Position numbers and translations under genes: made by a program
Part shown: piece by piece, positions 53,188 through 62,280 of the stretch
How positions within the stretch are numbered: position 1 is the stretch's first letter
Layout of the letters: every line of letters starts with the position of its first letter
Assembly: GCF_008312935.1 (NCBI RefSeq)
Contig: NZ_VSZO01000001.1
Location: 1,426,001-1,490,000, forward strand
Source: Roseiconus lacunae
GTDB taxonomy: Bacteria; Planctomycetota; Planctomycetia; Pirellulales; Pirellulaceae
Length of the DNA stretch: 64,000 nucleotides
Direction: 5' to 3'
Notes under the pieces: generated by a model
Databases searched by the model: none
Seen by the model: the letters and a program-made list of their open reading frames with translations, nothing else
Told to the model about the DNA's origin: nothing

Positions 53188-54504
53188 ATGTGGTGGGCCA
53201 CCCTGAAACTTGCTGTTCGTAACTTGCTGTTGCATAAGATGCGCAGCTCGTTGACCCTTCTGGGGACGATCCTCGGGGTCGCTTCGGTAATTGCGATGTT
53301 GTCGATCGGCGAAGGTAGTAAGCAGGACGCGTTGGATCGCATCCGCCAGCTTGGCGCTGGCAACGTCATCGTCCGTTCGATGAAACCCGCCTTGGAAAAC
53401 GATTCCAGTCAATCCGCTGCCAGCCAAGGCGTGGTGTCAACGCGATCTTACAAGGTCAACGCATACGGACTGACCTATGGCGATTTGCGGGCGCTAAACG
53501 ATTTGCCCACCGGTGAAACCATTGTTCCGGTGATGATGAAACGTCGAGACATTTCGAACGGTCGACGCCGAATCAGCCAGTGTCGTGTCGTCGCGACCAC
53601 GCCTGAATTGGCAGACGTTCGTGAAATTGATGTCGCCCGAGGCCGATTTTTGCAATCACGCGATCTGGAATCGATGTCCAACGTTGCCGTCCTGACCGAA
53701 GGCGCTGCCGTTGCATTGTTCGGGTTTAATGATCCCCTTGGCAAACCGGTTTTGATCGGTGGGATCGCCTTTCGCACCGTCGGGATCCTCAAGCAGCGCG
53801 ACAGCGGCCGGGCCCGGGCCGGTGAGAGTGAAGGCGGCGACGCGAACAAGGACATCTTTATTCCGCTGGATACCGGACGCGCACGATTCGGGTACTTCAC
53901 CCGAGAAGGTTCCCGTGGTAGCCGAGAGTTCGATCGCGTCGAGCTGAGCGAAATCACGTTAGCGGTCGCCGATGCCGAAGATAAAGAGGCAGCAACACGC
54001 GTCGTACCGACGGCAAATATGATTCGTGGTTTGTTGGAAAAGAGCCATGCCGGTAAAGAAGACTACCAGGTCCTCGTGCCACTAGAATTGATGGCCCAAG
54101 CAGAACACGAAAAGCGGATTTGGAATTTGGTCCTTGGGGCGATCGCCGGCATCTCGCTGCTTGTCGGTGGGATCGGGATCATGAACATCATGCTGGCCAC
54201 CGTGACCGAGCGGACGCGCGAGATCGGAATCCGTCGCGCCATCGGTGCAAAACGCCGCGACATCATTCGTCAGTTCTTGTTGGAAACGACTGTCCTCTCG
54301 GCAGCCGGCGGCGTGTTGGGCGTCATGCTCGGCGTTTCGATTCCGATCGCAGTCACAATGATGGCCGGGATGAAAACGGTGACCAGTATCGGCGCGATCT
54401 TATTGGCCTTTGGGATTTCGGTTGCGACGGGAATTATCTTCGGCGTTTACCCGGCCTATAAAGCAGCCGCGATGAACCCGATTGAAGCATTGCGAAAGCA
54501 GTAG
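53188..54504 (+). CDS. MacB-type ABC transporter permease (no ATPase domain)
   Basis: A 438-residue protein. One N-terminal membrane helix (SLTLLGTILGVASVIAMLSIGEGS, about 24-47) is followed by a large periplasmic MacB_PCD domain (about 50-305), and three C-terminal FtsX-type helices carry GGIGIMNIMLATVTERTREIGIRRAIGAKRRDI. MacB itself carries an N-terminal ATPase; this protein is the split form that needs a separate LolD-type ATPase. None is encoded here: the nearest ABC ATPase (57202-58146, opposite strand) belongs to a different, GntR-controlled unit. With the adaptor upstream it likely forms a tripartite exporter or mechanotransmission pump. Confidence 0.9.
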   Translation: MWWATLKLAVRNLLLHKMRSSLTLLGTILGVASVIAMLSIGEGSKQDALDRIRQLGAGNVIVRSMKPALENDSSQSAASQGVVSTRSYKVNAYGLTYGDLRALNDLPTGETIVPVMMKRRDISNGRRRISQCRVVATTPELADVREIDVARGRFLQSRDLESMSNVAVLTEGAAVALFGFNDPLGKPVLIGGIAFRTVGILKQRDSGRARAGESEGGDANKDIFIPLDTGRARFGYFTREGSRGSREFDRVELSEITLAVADAEDKEAATRVVPTANMIRGLLEKSHAGKEDYQVLVPLELMAQAEHEKRIWNLVLGAIAGISLLVGGIGIMNIMLATVTERTREIGIRRAIGAKRRDIIRQFLLETTVLSAAGGVLGVMLGVSIPIAVTMMAGMKTVTSIGAILLAFGISVATGIIFGVYPAYKAAAMNPIEALRKQ

Positions 54505-54542
54505 CAATCACAGCAGCGGCCGGTCTGAGCCCTTTTGCTTTG

Positions 54543-54582
54543 AGATCAGCCACATGGCTTTAGCCACGGTTGCGTTGCGATA
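54543..54582. repeat. Dispersed hairpin repeat family B, copy 5 (fragment)
   Basis: CATGGCTTTAGCCACGGTTG and the bases after it (54553-54582) match copy 3 at 14941-14970 in 27 of 30 positions, and the bases before it are similar. The rest of the element is absent. It lies in the 195-bp gap between the convergent MacB-like and ABC-2 permease genes. Confidence 0.6.
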
Positions 54583-54699
54583 TCTCTAATGACGAACCCC
54601 CATCGGTTCATGGCGCACACTCATGGTCTTCGATTGAAGCTCGGCGTTTACCGTCGATCCCGCAATCACCTTGACTGAATCACAGCGCCGCACTCATTG

Positions 54700-57099
54700 T
54701 CATTCCCCAGACTTAGATCCGGCAAAGCCACGTAGTGTCTTCAGCCGCTGGTCAATTTCACCGAACCGCCGAATCCACTCAGACGGGTAGAGCGGGTAGT
54801 AGGCGTAAACATTGTTGACATCGGTATCCCGTCGGATGTAGGCGATCGTCTCATAGCCAACGGCGGTTTCGGCGAACGTAAACCAATCGCCTTGCCGGGT
54901 TTGTTCCAGAGTCCCCATGGTGAGATGATCGACCGCCCGCTGGGCTCGGACACGTTCAATCACCAGCCAAGGAAGTGTCGGCGGGTTTGGGTAGCCGCCC
55001 CAGAAACCACTTCGTGATTCTTGGTACGATCGCCAATGACGGATCAATGAATTCTGTCGTGATTGCTGCACAGTTTGATCGCTGGGCAGATTCACAAGTC
55101 GCTGACGAATTTCCACATTGACGCCCGATTGGTTCACCATCATTTGAAGGGCCAGCGTGCTCAACCAATCGGCATGCTCGGCCACATACAACAGTTCGTT
55201 GAACGACGATTGCCCTTCGATCGCTTGGTCGCGAACAACACGTGACCACTTTTGCAGCACATCGATCACCGCCAATTGGTCGTCAAACAACGTGGTATCC
55301 GGATGACCGATTCTCGAGATCCAAAACTGCTGTCCTTGATAGGAGCTGTGCTGCGGATCGATGAAAATCTCACTTAACCTTAGCAGCGAAATGTGTTCGC
55401 CGATATTGTCCTCATCGGCAAGTTCTTTGCTGAGGATCCAATCGAGTTCATCACCCAAAGGAATCGTAACCGGCGTCGAAAGACGAAGGCGTTGGTTCCC
55501 GGCGCCGGGGCGAATCGCAATCGGATCGCGATCGCTAGTGGGCAATTCCATCGCAAACATGTCTTGTCGCCAGGTCGATGTATTCGGAAGCATCGTCGAC
55601 CAACGTATCGCCAGAACGACCAAGACCGGAAAAAGCAGTGCGGCGGCAATGTATTTAACTGATGTAAGTACGTAATGTTTGGTGTAGGCCTTTCGTTGCG
55701 TCCAAAGATTTGTCAATCGATAAGACGCGACGAATAGAATCGCAGCAGAGATCAACAGCACGCCGACTGCCCAGGGATAGAACCCGAAGACCGCCAAGAC
55801 CAGAAACATGCCGGAAAAGTGCACCGCAACCGGACCCGCAAAGAAACTTAGCAACGGACGTGTCGTTGCCTGAGAAAACAAGACAGCCATCGCGTATGCC
55901 GCCAAACCACCGGCATAGATCGACAGGATCATCGCGGTCTCTTGAGCGAGATTAACCGTGATCAAGAATGGGCTGATCGCGATCAACAAGATCAGATGGA
56001 TCAACACAAACGACGGCAGCAATCGAGTAACCCAGACGAGCCTTGGCGAAATACCGCGATCAAAAAAGAACGCACTCCGCCCACGAATCGAGTCGCTGTA
56101 GAATGTCAGTCCGGCGATGGCAAAACCAACGATGGCGAGCAGAATGTATCCTAACGCTCGGCTGTTTTGGTCTGCGTGGACTAGGACACCGGCGGCGATG
56201 CTGATCACGACCGCCAGAAGATAGTACCACGCATTTGGCCGGAAGCTTTGCCACAGTAATGCATGAAAGGGGCTGGGACGCCGGCCTGCCAATGCCGCTC
56301 CCAACTTGTATCCCGTCGACATCGGAGGTTGATAGGCGCTGCGAATCCGATTGGCTTTCGATAGTGCACTCCAATCACGTTCCGGGCCGGTCAACCGTTG
56401 CCGTGAAGCCAAGGTTGTTAATCCGGTAAGGGCGAGGAGAACCAAGCAAGCGATCGCGACGAACCAAAACAACGCGTCAGCGGAGAAGGGCATCGGCCGG
56501 GCGGCACCTGACCACCAGACGAACAGACCGAAGAACGCCCACAGGGCAGCCCCGAACATCGGTGCCGATGCGATCAAGCCAACGATAGCAGACCGAAAGT
56601 ATGTCGCCGTGAACAAGCTGCACAATAATGCCGCAATACTGAGACCGATGGTTCCTAGCGCAGCCGGGAACGGACCGTCGACTTGTTGCTTGCTATTGGT
56701 GATATCGAAAAGAATCTCTTTTTGATGGATCCCAAATGTCACGAACAATAGCAGGGTTCCGATCAGCCAGGACCACATCAAGCAACCAAACGAGACCAAA
56801 AATTTGCTGGCGATAATCGGTTTCCAATTGGCCGGCAACGTGCGTAACCAAGCCAACGAGCCGCTGTCTTCTTCGCTACCGATCAAAAGTGCCGGGGCAC
56901 CGAACGCGACCAAAAATGGGACGAACGACCAGATCGCGGTCGCTCCGCCGAGCGTATCAGATCGGCCCAAGGGGACGAGGTGACTGATCAATTCTAGTAG
57001 GATGAAAAATCCCAACGTCGACAGTGGGGCCGCAATCGCCAACGACCGTAGCAAACGGTAGTCTTTCCAAAGCAATCGCGTGAAGATTTGCACGTTCAT
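54700..57099 (-). CDS. ABC-2 type membrane protein (YtrC/D-like permease)
   Basis: 799 residues. About twelve membrane helices lie in the first ~510 residues in two blocks (about 20-250 and 295-500). They are separated by a cytoplasmic segment with RPSPFHALLWQSFRPNAW, a repeat of the N-terminal RLLWKDYRLLRSL style interface helix. Then comes a ~280-residue hydrophilic domain presumably outside the cytoplasm. ABC-2 permeases pair with a separate ATPase; the next gene upstream (57202-58146) supplies it, 102 bp away. It is probably part of a YtrBC-like exporter responding to envelope stress. ATG at 57099 gives MNVQIFTRLLWKDYR. Confidence 0.85.
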   Translation of the reverse strand: MNVQIFTRLLWKDYRLLRSLAIAAPLSTLGFFILLELISHLVPLGRSDTLGGATAIWSFVPFLVAFGAPALLIGSEEDSGSLAWLRTLPANWKPIIASKFLVSFGCLMWSWLIGTLLLFVTFGIHQKEILFDITNSKQQVDGPFPAALGTIGLSIAALLCSLFTATYFRSAIVGLIASAPMFGAALWAFFGLFVWWSGAARPMPFSADALFWFVAIACLVLLALTGLTTLASRQRLTGPERDWSALSKANRIRSAYQPPMSTGYKLGAALAGRRPSPFHALLWQSFRPNAWYYLLAVVISIAAGVLVHADQNSRALGYILLAIVGFAIAGLTFYSDSIRGRSAFFFDRGISPRLVWVTRLLPSFVLIHLILLIAISPFLITVNLAQETAMILSIYAGGLAAYAMAVLFSQATTRPLLSFFAGPVAVHFSGMFLVLAVFGFYPWAVGVLLISAAILFVASYRLTNLWTQRKAYTKHYVLTSVKYIAAALLFPVLVVLAIRWSTMLPNTSTWRQDMFAMELPTSDRDPIAIRPGAGNQRLRLSTPVTIPLGDELDWILSKELADEDNIGEHISLLRLSEIFIDPQHSSYQGQQFWISRIGHPDTTLFDDQLAVIDVLQKWSRVVRDQAIEGQSSFNELLYVAEHADWLSTLALQMMVNQSGVNVEIRQRLVNLPSDQTVQQSRQNSLIRHWRSYQESRSGFWGGYPNPPTLPWLVIERVRAQRAVDHLTMGTLEQTRQGDWFTFAETAVGYETIAYIRRDTDVNNVYAYYPLYPSEWIRRFGEIDQRLKTLRGFAGSKSGE

Positions 57100-57201
57100 C
57101 GTGACAACCTATGAGATCGAAGTGCGGCAAAGGTCGGGGATCAAAATAGATGAGCACCACGAATGATGCGGTGGGCTATTTAACGACTGATTCAATATTC
57201 G

Positions 57202-58146
57202 TTAGCTGTAGGCAACCTCGCCTGATGGTTTCGCTTCGGGCGGTTGTGACTTCGGTCGACTAGCGTGAGGATCACAGACCGCGACAAAGATTTCTTCTAG
57301 CGTTGGCGTGGCTTGATCGACTCGTACAACGCCGGCGTTCTCGTCATAGTCCTGTCGCCAGTCGTCCGCTAGATCTGTCACAATCCAGCGAAGCTGGCGT
57401 CCGTTCTTACTTTCGGTCAACACGTCACCACGTGGCAACACCACCGTCGCGTCGCTGTGATCAAGCGTTGCCGTGATGACCTGGGTGGAATCTCGAAGTG
57501 CTTGTAGAGGCTTGACTAGCTTTAACTCGCCTTCGTGAAGGATCCCGATCCAATCGGCTACGCGTTCCACTTCGCTGATCTGATGACTGGATAGCAACAC
57601 GGTGTGTCCCAGTGCGGCCCGATCGACCATCGACTCCAAAAACTGGCGGCGAACCATCGGATCAAGTCCGCTCGTCGGCTCGTCTAAAATGAGTAGCGAA
57701 GGGTCGTGCGATGTCGCCAAGGCCAACGCGACCTTCGCACGTTGACCTTTGCTCATGTGCTTGATTTTGACACCGGGCGAGATGTCGAATGCCCCCAAGG
57801 CTTCGACGTAACGGCCCGGAAATAGGTCGTCATAAAAGGCGGACGTGAACCAACCGATTTCTTCGGCGGTCATCCAGTCATACATCGCCGGAGCGTCGGA
57901 GACGTAACCGGTCTTCTTGCGGATGTCTTCGCTCTCTTTTAGGCAGTGCATGCCCAAAACCTCGGCGTGCCCTGAATCCGGTTTTAGTGTACCGGTGAGG
58001 ATGCGAATCATTGTGGTTTTACCCGCACCGTTTTCGCCAAGCAGCGCAAAGACAATACCCGATGGGATTTCCAAATTCACATGATCGAGCGCCTGTTTGT
58101 TACCGAACCGTTTGCTAACGTTCTTCAGTGATATGATTGAATTCAT
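57202..58146 (-). CDS. ABC transporter ATP-binding protein (YtrB-like)
   Basis: A 314-residue ATPase: Walker A GENGAGKTT (about 38-46), Q-loop GYVSDAPAMYDWMT, signature MSKGQRAKVALAL (the usual LSGGQ reads MSKGQ, as common in the YtrB subfamily), Walker B LLILDEPTSGLDP, and H-loop LLSSHQISEVERVA. There is a ~90-residue C-terminal extension with a Ser/Pro-rich tail. It energises the ABC-2 permease downstream. It lies 45 bp downstream of a GntR/YtrA-type regulator gene in what looks like a single three-gene transcript controlled from 58649-58689. Confidence 0.93.
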   Translation of the reverse strand: MNSIISLKNVSKRFGNKQALDHVNLEIPSGIVFALLGENGAGKTTMIRILTGTLKPDSGHAEVLGMHCLKESEDIRKKTGYVSDAPAMYDWMTAEEIGWFTSAFYDDLFPGRYVEALGAFDISPGVKIKHMSKGQRAKVALALATSHDPSLLILDEPTSGLDPMVRRQFLESMVDRAALGHTVLLSSHQISEVERVADWIGILHEGELKLVKPLQALRDSTQVITATLDHSDATVVLPRGDVLTESKNGRQLRWIVTDLADDWRQDYDENAGVVRVDQATPTLEEIFVAVCDPHASRPKSQPPEAKPSGEVAYS

Positions 58147-58191
58147 CGCGAGATTCCCAATGAAAAGTAAACGGGAAGAAAAGCCAAACAG

Positions 58192-58623
58192 TTAAGTGCT
58201 ACCGTTGCCGCCGGCTTTCGCAGCTTCTTCAAGCTCGTTTTGCTGCCGAGTTAGCTCGGCTTCAAATAGGCTCCGTAATTCGTCTGCACTCATGCCGCCG
58301 GCGAGCGCATCAGAGAGGGCTCGGCGAAAGCTCTCGGCCACGAGCGTATTACGCGCCTTGGTGCAGCGTTTGATCGCGTCACGACGAACGATCATACCGC
58401 GTCCCCGAAGCGGTTCGAGGACGGAATCGGATTGCAATTCCTGATAAGCACGTGCGATCGTGTTCGAGTTAATCGCTAACTCGTTGGCAAGCTGCCGAAC
58501 ACTCGGAACCATTTGGCCGCCGACAAGGATCCCGTCAGCGACCGCCAGCTTTACCTGACGGACAATCTGCTCGTAGATCGGGATGTCTCCGTCCGGATCG
58601 ATCGAAAAAAACATGGCAAACAC
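58192..58623 (-). CDS. GntR family regulator, YtrA subfamily
   Basis: 143 residues. The GntR winged helix (PIYEQIVRQVKLAVADGILVGGQMVPSVRQLANELAINSNTIARAYQELQSDSVLEPLRGRGMIV, about 15-80) is followed by only a short helical C-terminus (about 85-140). This is the YtrA arrangement, which has no effector domain. Members repress their own operon with an ABC transporter and are often induced by cell-wall antibiotics. ATG at 58623 or 58614. It is first in the transcript, and its probable operator lies just upstream. Confidence 0.92.
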   Translation of the reverse strand: MFAMFFSIDPDGDIPIYEQIVRQVKLAVADGILVGGQMVPSVRQLANELAINSNTIARAYQELQSDSVLEPLRGRGMIVRRDAIKRCTKARNTLVAESFRRALSDALAGGMSADELRSLFEAELTRQQNELEEAAKAGGNGST

Positions 58624-58648
58624 TCTCGGTTGGAGTGATCTCGATTCG

Positions 58649-58689
58649 GTGTACCGCTGTCATGGTACACGGAGTCTCTGGCCTGTCAA
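58649..58689 (-). promoter_or_regulatory. Promoter with YtrA-type operator
   Basis: On the minus strand TTGACA (58684-58689), a 16-bp spacer and TACCAT (58662-58667) form a promoter. A perfect inverted repeat GTGTACC-N8-GGTACAC (58649-58655 and 58664-58670) covers the -10 box. Known YtrA-family operators are GTGTA/TACAC inverted repeats, so autorepression is strongly suggested. Confidence 0.75.
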
Positions 58690-58707
58690 GTATTTTCTTG
58701 TCGGTCG

Positions 58708-59661
58708 TCACTGGTCCAGGACCGCGATTGATTGACCGGTGCTGCGGCGAACCGCGACGACCAGCAACAATACTGTCAGCGGTAGCGTCACCATCAGTCC
58801 CATGCCAACCATCGCGACGCCGATCCCGATCAGGCACGTAGTGGCGACGGCAATCAGAAACGAGTTGAACGGGTCAAAGAAGGCAATCGTGATTGCGGGA
58901 TGAACATTCCTGCGCAACGGTCGATCGGTGAGACACAGTGGCAAGAGCGGCCAAAAACTCATCGCGAGAAAGACCGGGATCAACACCGAAATCAGGAATC
59001 CAAACCCATAGAGCAGGAGCGTCGTACCGATTAGCGTGCTGTTACTTGCCACCGAAATTGTGAGTGCAGTCACCAGCAGCCCCACGCCATTGAGCAGAAA
59101 CAGCAGGAGCACGGTCACTGCGGTTCGTATCACCAACTTCCATCGCGGCTTAAACGAATCACTCAGCCAAGACGATGTCTCGACCACCGGTAAATTGAAA
59201 TCGACATTGCAAAGTCGATCAGAAAGGTACAGCCCGACGCTAAGTACATACGCGATCACCAATAAGAATAGCGGCGAGAGCACCAATGTGATGGTTATCG
59301 CCCCGTTGGCATTGGTTTGTGCGTATTGGTTCAAGCCAATCAACGGAACGACGACCAGCAGCACCAACAAGCCCCCGATCACAAAACCGGGAAGAAACAG
59401 TTTGCGTCGTCCGACAGCGAAGAGCGTTTGGGTGTCACCAAAGATGGTTTCGATAGAGACTTTTTGGAGATGCTGTTCGTCATTTTGCTGCGGGGCACGA
59501 GGTTGCCGATCGGTATCACCCGATGTCGTAAGTTGGGCAACAAATTCTTGGTCGCAGCTAGGGCAAAGCGATCGTTTTCCGGCCGCTTGGTGGGGGAGCT
59601 CGAGCGTCGCGTCGCAATGGGGGCAAGATTGCTGAAACGTTTGATTGGGGGCGTTAGCCAT
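58708..59661 (-). CDS. Zinc-ribbon membrane protein of unknown function
   Basis: About 317 residues. The N-terminus has a CxxC pair (CPHC, about 13-16) and a second (CPSC, about 33-36), forming a zinc ribbon of the planctomycete SCPHCxxxLxLP type. A hydrophilic linker and about six membrane helices follow (roughly 90-112, 120-147, 185-210, 220-250, 255-280 and 285-310). No transport motif was seen. The stop lies just upstream of the GntR promoter, and the start is 22 bp after the flavoprotein stop, so it probably belongs to the flavoprotein's transcript. ATG at 59661 or 59667. Confidence 0.82.
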   Translation of the reverse strand: MANAPNQTFQQSCPHCDATLELPHQAAGKRSLCPSCDQEFVAQLTTSGDTDRQPRAPQQNDEQHLQKVSIETIFGDTQTLFAVGRRKLFLPGFVIGGLLVLLVVVPLIGLNQYAQTNANGAITITLVLSPLFLLVIAYVLSVGLYLSDRLCNVDFNLPVVETSSWLSDSFKPRWKLVIRTAVTVLLLFLLNGVGLLVTALTISVASNSTLIGTTLLLYGFGFLISVLIPVFLAMSFWPLLPLCLTDRPLRRNVHPAITIAFFDPFNSFLIAVATTCLIGIGVAMVGMGLMVTLPLTVLLLVVAVRRSTGQSIAVLDQ

Positions 59662-59682
59662 CAGCATTTCCAAGGATCGAGT

Positions 59683-61449
59683 TCAAGCCAATCGCGTCGC
59701 GATCGCCACCAACAACAACGCCAAGGCGACTCCATCGGCAGTCTCCACTCGGTTGCTTCCGGCGCTGCGACGTAGGTAATCCAGTAATCGACCGGTAGGG
59801 CACCCCATCCGGCAATAACCCATCGGGACCACGCTGGCGAACAGCAGCGTAGCGATCGCGAAGGCAATTGAGGTTAACGGGGCGACGCGGTAGAGGTAGG
59901 CATGAAACGGTTCCCATCCCGCGAGGTCAACCGAGGGGCGAAACAAAAGCAATAAGTATGCAATCACCAAACAAGAACCGGGGACGACCATCAGGACACG
60001 CGTCAGTGTCGCCGGTAGGCGAATTCGTCTTCGGCTCTTGGGTTTTGGCCTGAGCGATTGTTGCAACGCACCGTGTGGACAAAGGTGGTTGCAGTAGGGG
60101 TTTGATTTTCCGATCGGCGGAGACGCGAATGCGATCAGGGCGATCGCCGCTAACGCCGGTGCGAGTCTCCACGCGATTCCCTCTCCGCCCCATCCGGCGA
60201 TCAAGGCCATCGAAATCAAATTTCCTGACCATAACCCAATGACCACAACGCTGGCCGCCAACCAAAGGGAGCGAAGCCAACGGCGACGAAATAAACCACG
60301 TGACTTTAGGATTGACAGCGTAAGTAGCATCGCAAAACAGGCGAAGTCGGTGACACCGAACCGGATATCGCCCAACCAACTTGCAAGTCTTCCGCGGAGC
60401 GTCGACTCCATTCTGCGCCGTTCGGCTGTTTCACGTACCCGGTCGGCCCATCGGTCGGCGGTCGCGAAGATCGTTTCGCTGATCGCAAGGCTAGTCATCG
60501 TGGCACCGGAGACGCCTTCGATACCCGATTGTTCTAGATTTGTTGCGGCAAGTTCTGCCATTGAACGATCGACAAACTTATTCCAAAAACTTCGTTCCAT
60601 GCGGCAGTAGCGAACGTACGGCTGATTATCAAACGAGCTGCGAATGAAGATCGCTCGAACGATCGGTGATCGTTCCTTCGGCTCCGATTGACCCTCTTGT
60701 CCGGTTCGCCCATCCAGTCGGAGCAAAAGTTCGGTAGGGCCCTGGTAACCGATAATCGTTTCGCTGTACGGACCGCTGCGCAGGACTTGCCCGAGTTCGT
60801 TGCCTTGGTGATCAAAGACGACGACACGATGGTCGCGGTTTTCCACTCGACCAGCATTGGGAAACCAATCGGACAATTCTTCGATGGAGATTTCGTCGGG
60901 AAACACTAGCGAGCCTCGATTCCCGCCGATTCGCGTTAGGACTCCTTTTGCGAGTGCCAACGACGTCAGCGTCGCCCCTGAAACCGCATCGATCTTTGCC
61001 GGCTCTTCCGGGCCCGACCAGTTCCACCGCGTGAACTGATCGAAGAAGGTTTTGTCATTTCGGACGGCCCGGACGTGCTCTTCGGTATCACCACTGTCGA
61101 GCATTTGGGTGCCGAGCAAATTGAATTGTTCATCGATCACGAGCAACGCTTCGGTTGGACCTCGATAGCCGATCACGTCTTTTGCCGCGGGCATCGTTCG
61201 GGCGGCACGACCAAGTCTTTTGTCTTGGTCGTCATAGATACCCCAAAACCCGTCGGCATCGGCGTCGGCGTCAATCCGTGTTGCGGCGGGAACGATTCGC
61301 TTGACGATCGAGAGTTCCGGGGCCGGCATGCGTTCGCCGGCCCAACGACCTCGATCGTGTGCCGGCGGAATCAGTACGCACAGCGCGATCACCAGGGCAA
61401 CGCGCAGGCAATGCACGAGCGGTGCGAGGCGATGAAATTTTTTGCGCAT
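59683..61449 (-). CDS. NosR/RnfG-like membrane protein with two FMN-binding domains and Fe-S-type cysteines
   Basis: 588 residues: a signal anchor (about 12-28), and two FMN_bind domains ending in the flavinylation motifs SGATLTS (about 160) and SGATMTS (about 320). A membrane part with about five helices follows. Two cysteine groups in the last 150 residues, CNHLCPHGALQ and CRMGCPTGRLLDYL, match the NosR/NirI/RnfD-style four-helix/Fe-S domain. In this family FMN is attached by ApbE to the Thr of SGATxT, and electrons cross the membrane to or from periplasmic partners. There is no nosZ nearby, so a nitrous-oxide role is not supported. ATG at 61449; repeat A follows upstream. Confidence 0.88.
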   Translation of the reverse strand: MRKKFHRLAPLVHCLRVALVIALCVLIPPAHDRGRWAGERMPAPELSIVKRIVPAATRIDADADADGFWGIYDDQDKRLGRAARTMPAAKDVIGYRGPTEALLVIDEQFNLLGTQMLDSGDTEEHVRAVRNDKTFFDQFTRWNWSGPEEPAKIDAVSGATLTSLALAKGVLTRIGGNRGSLVFPDEISIEELSDWFPNAGRVENRDHRVVVFDHQGNELGQVLRSGPYSETIIGYQGPTELLLRLDGRTGQEGQSEPKERSPIVRAIFIRSSFDNQPYVRYCRMERSFWNKFVDRSMAELAATNLEQSGIEGVSGATMTSLAISETIFATADRWADRVRETAERRRMESTLRGRLASWLGDIRFGVTDFACFAMLLTLSILKSRGLFRRRWLRSLWLAASVVVIGLWSGNLISMALIAGWGGEGIAWRLAPALAAIALIAFASPPIGKSNPYCNHLCPHGALQQSLRPKPKSRRRIRLPATLTRVLMVVPGSCLVIAYLLLLFRPSVDLAGWEPFHAYLYRVAPLTSIAFAIATLLFASVVPMGYCRMGCPTGRLLDYLRRSAGSNRVETADGVALALLLVAIATRLA

Positions 61450-61462
61450 CAATGGCGTACTT

Positions 61463-61640
61463 TAAGCAGGTAAACACGAGTTTTGGGGGTTAAACATCTG
61501 GATAGCACCCTCCCGCTTGCGGGATAGTCGGACGAGCAAACGGTCGGGGAGGGGGGTGCCCTCTTCGGGCCTGAAGGCCCGACTCTCCCAGTGGGGAGAG
61601 TGAAATGCCTTAAGCCGAATCATTCGTGTTCAACTGCTTA
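61463..61640. repeat. Structured dispersed repeat family A, copy 2
   Basis: A 178-bp element from TAAGCAGGTAAACACGAG to TCAACTGCTTA, in the same orientation as 19257-19430. All three internal stems are kept (the outer one with a 2-3 bp insertion). It fills the whole gap between the flavoprotein start and the release-factor-like gene, and its last three bases supply that gene's stop codon. Confidence 0.85.
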
Positions 61641-62237
61641 GTGCAACGGCAATCTGCCATGGTGATCACGTACCGAGTTGACCCAGGCGATCGCCGGTGG
61701 GTAGGAGCGTAAGAGCATGACAATCTTACTCGTCGAGGTCGACCACAGTGGGGCGACCAGGCTGGGTTGTCCACCACTCGCCCACAAGTCATTGAGTAGC
61801 ATGGCGAGCAAGGCTGGTTTATCGACGTTTTCCTCGTTCAGTTTGAGCGAGTGACGTCGATACCGCTGTCGGATGTTTTGTTCTAAGTCGTCGTGATCAG
61901 ATGGATGATCGTCCGGTCCGCAATCAATCGGACTGGGAGTACGTATCGCTAAGGCGAGCACGTAGCGCAACCGCCGCAAGGCAACGTCACGGTTTTGAGC
62001 TTGGCTGCGTCTTTCGGTCGCTTCGCCAATCAGCCCGGTCGGACGATGTTCCATGAAGACGCCGCTGCTGGTCTTGTTGCGATGTTGACCACCCGGACCA
62101 CTTCGCCGTTGAGTCCGCAATTGGCAATCCTTTGCCAGAAGATCGACATCAAGCACGGCAGGGTGCGGGGCGGACACCAGCCGGCAAGCTTGACGGCTGG
62201 ATCGATCGGGAATTGACGCATTGGAATCGCGTTTCAT
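61638..62237 (-). CDS. Peptide chain release factor-like protein (RF-1 domain with GGQ)
   Basis: 199 residues. A ~40-residue N-terminal lead precedes an RF-1 domain with RRSGPGGQHRNKTSSGV (GGQ at about 49-51), EHRPTGLIGEATERRSQAQNRDVALRRL, and a C-terminal helical extension (about 130-195) not found in ArfB. The GGQ loop hydrolyses peptidyl-tRNA at the ribosomal P site. With no stop-codon recognition domain, it probably rescues stalled ribosomes or is a planctomycete variant of the RF-H/ArfB group. The stop codon TAA coincides with the edge of repeat A. ATG at 62237. Confidence 0.87.
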   Translation of the reverse strand: MKRDSNASIPDRSSRQACRLVSAPHPAVLDVDLLAKDCQLRTQRRSGPGGQHRNKTSSGVFMEHRPTGLIGEATERRSQAQNRDVALRRLRYVLALAIRTPSPIDCGPDDHPSDHDDLEQNIRQRYRRHSLKLNEENVDKPALLAMLLNDLWASGGQPSLVAPLWSTSTSKIVMLLRSYPPAIAWVNSVRDHHGRLPLH

Positions 62238-62280
62238 GATGGCATTCTGCTCGACGAAAGAGCGTTCGTGCGATTAATCG

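Noticed and set aside
59683-61449. Calling the flavoprotein nosR.
   Set aside because: It shares architecture with NosR, but no nosZ, nosD or nosF neighbour supports a nitrous-oxide role.
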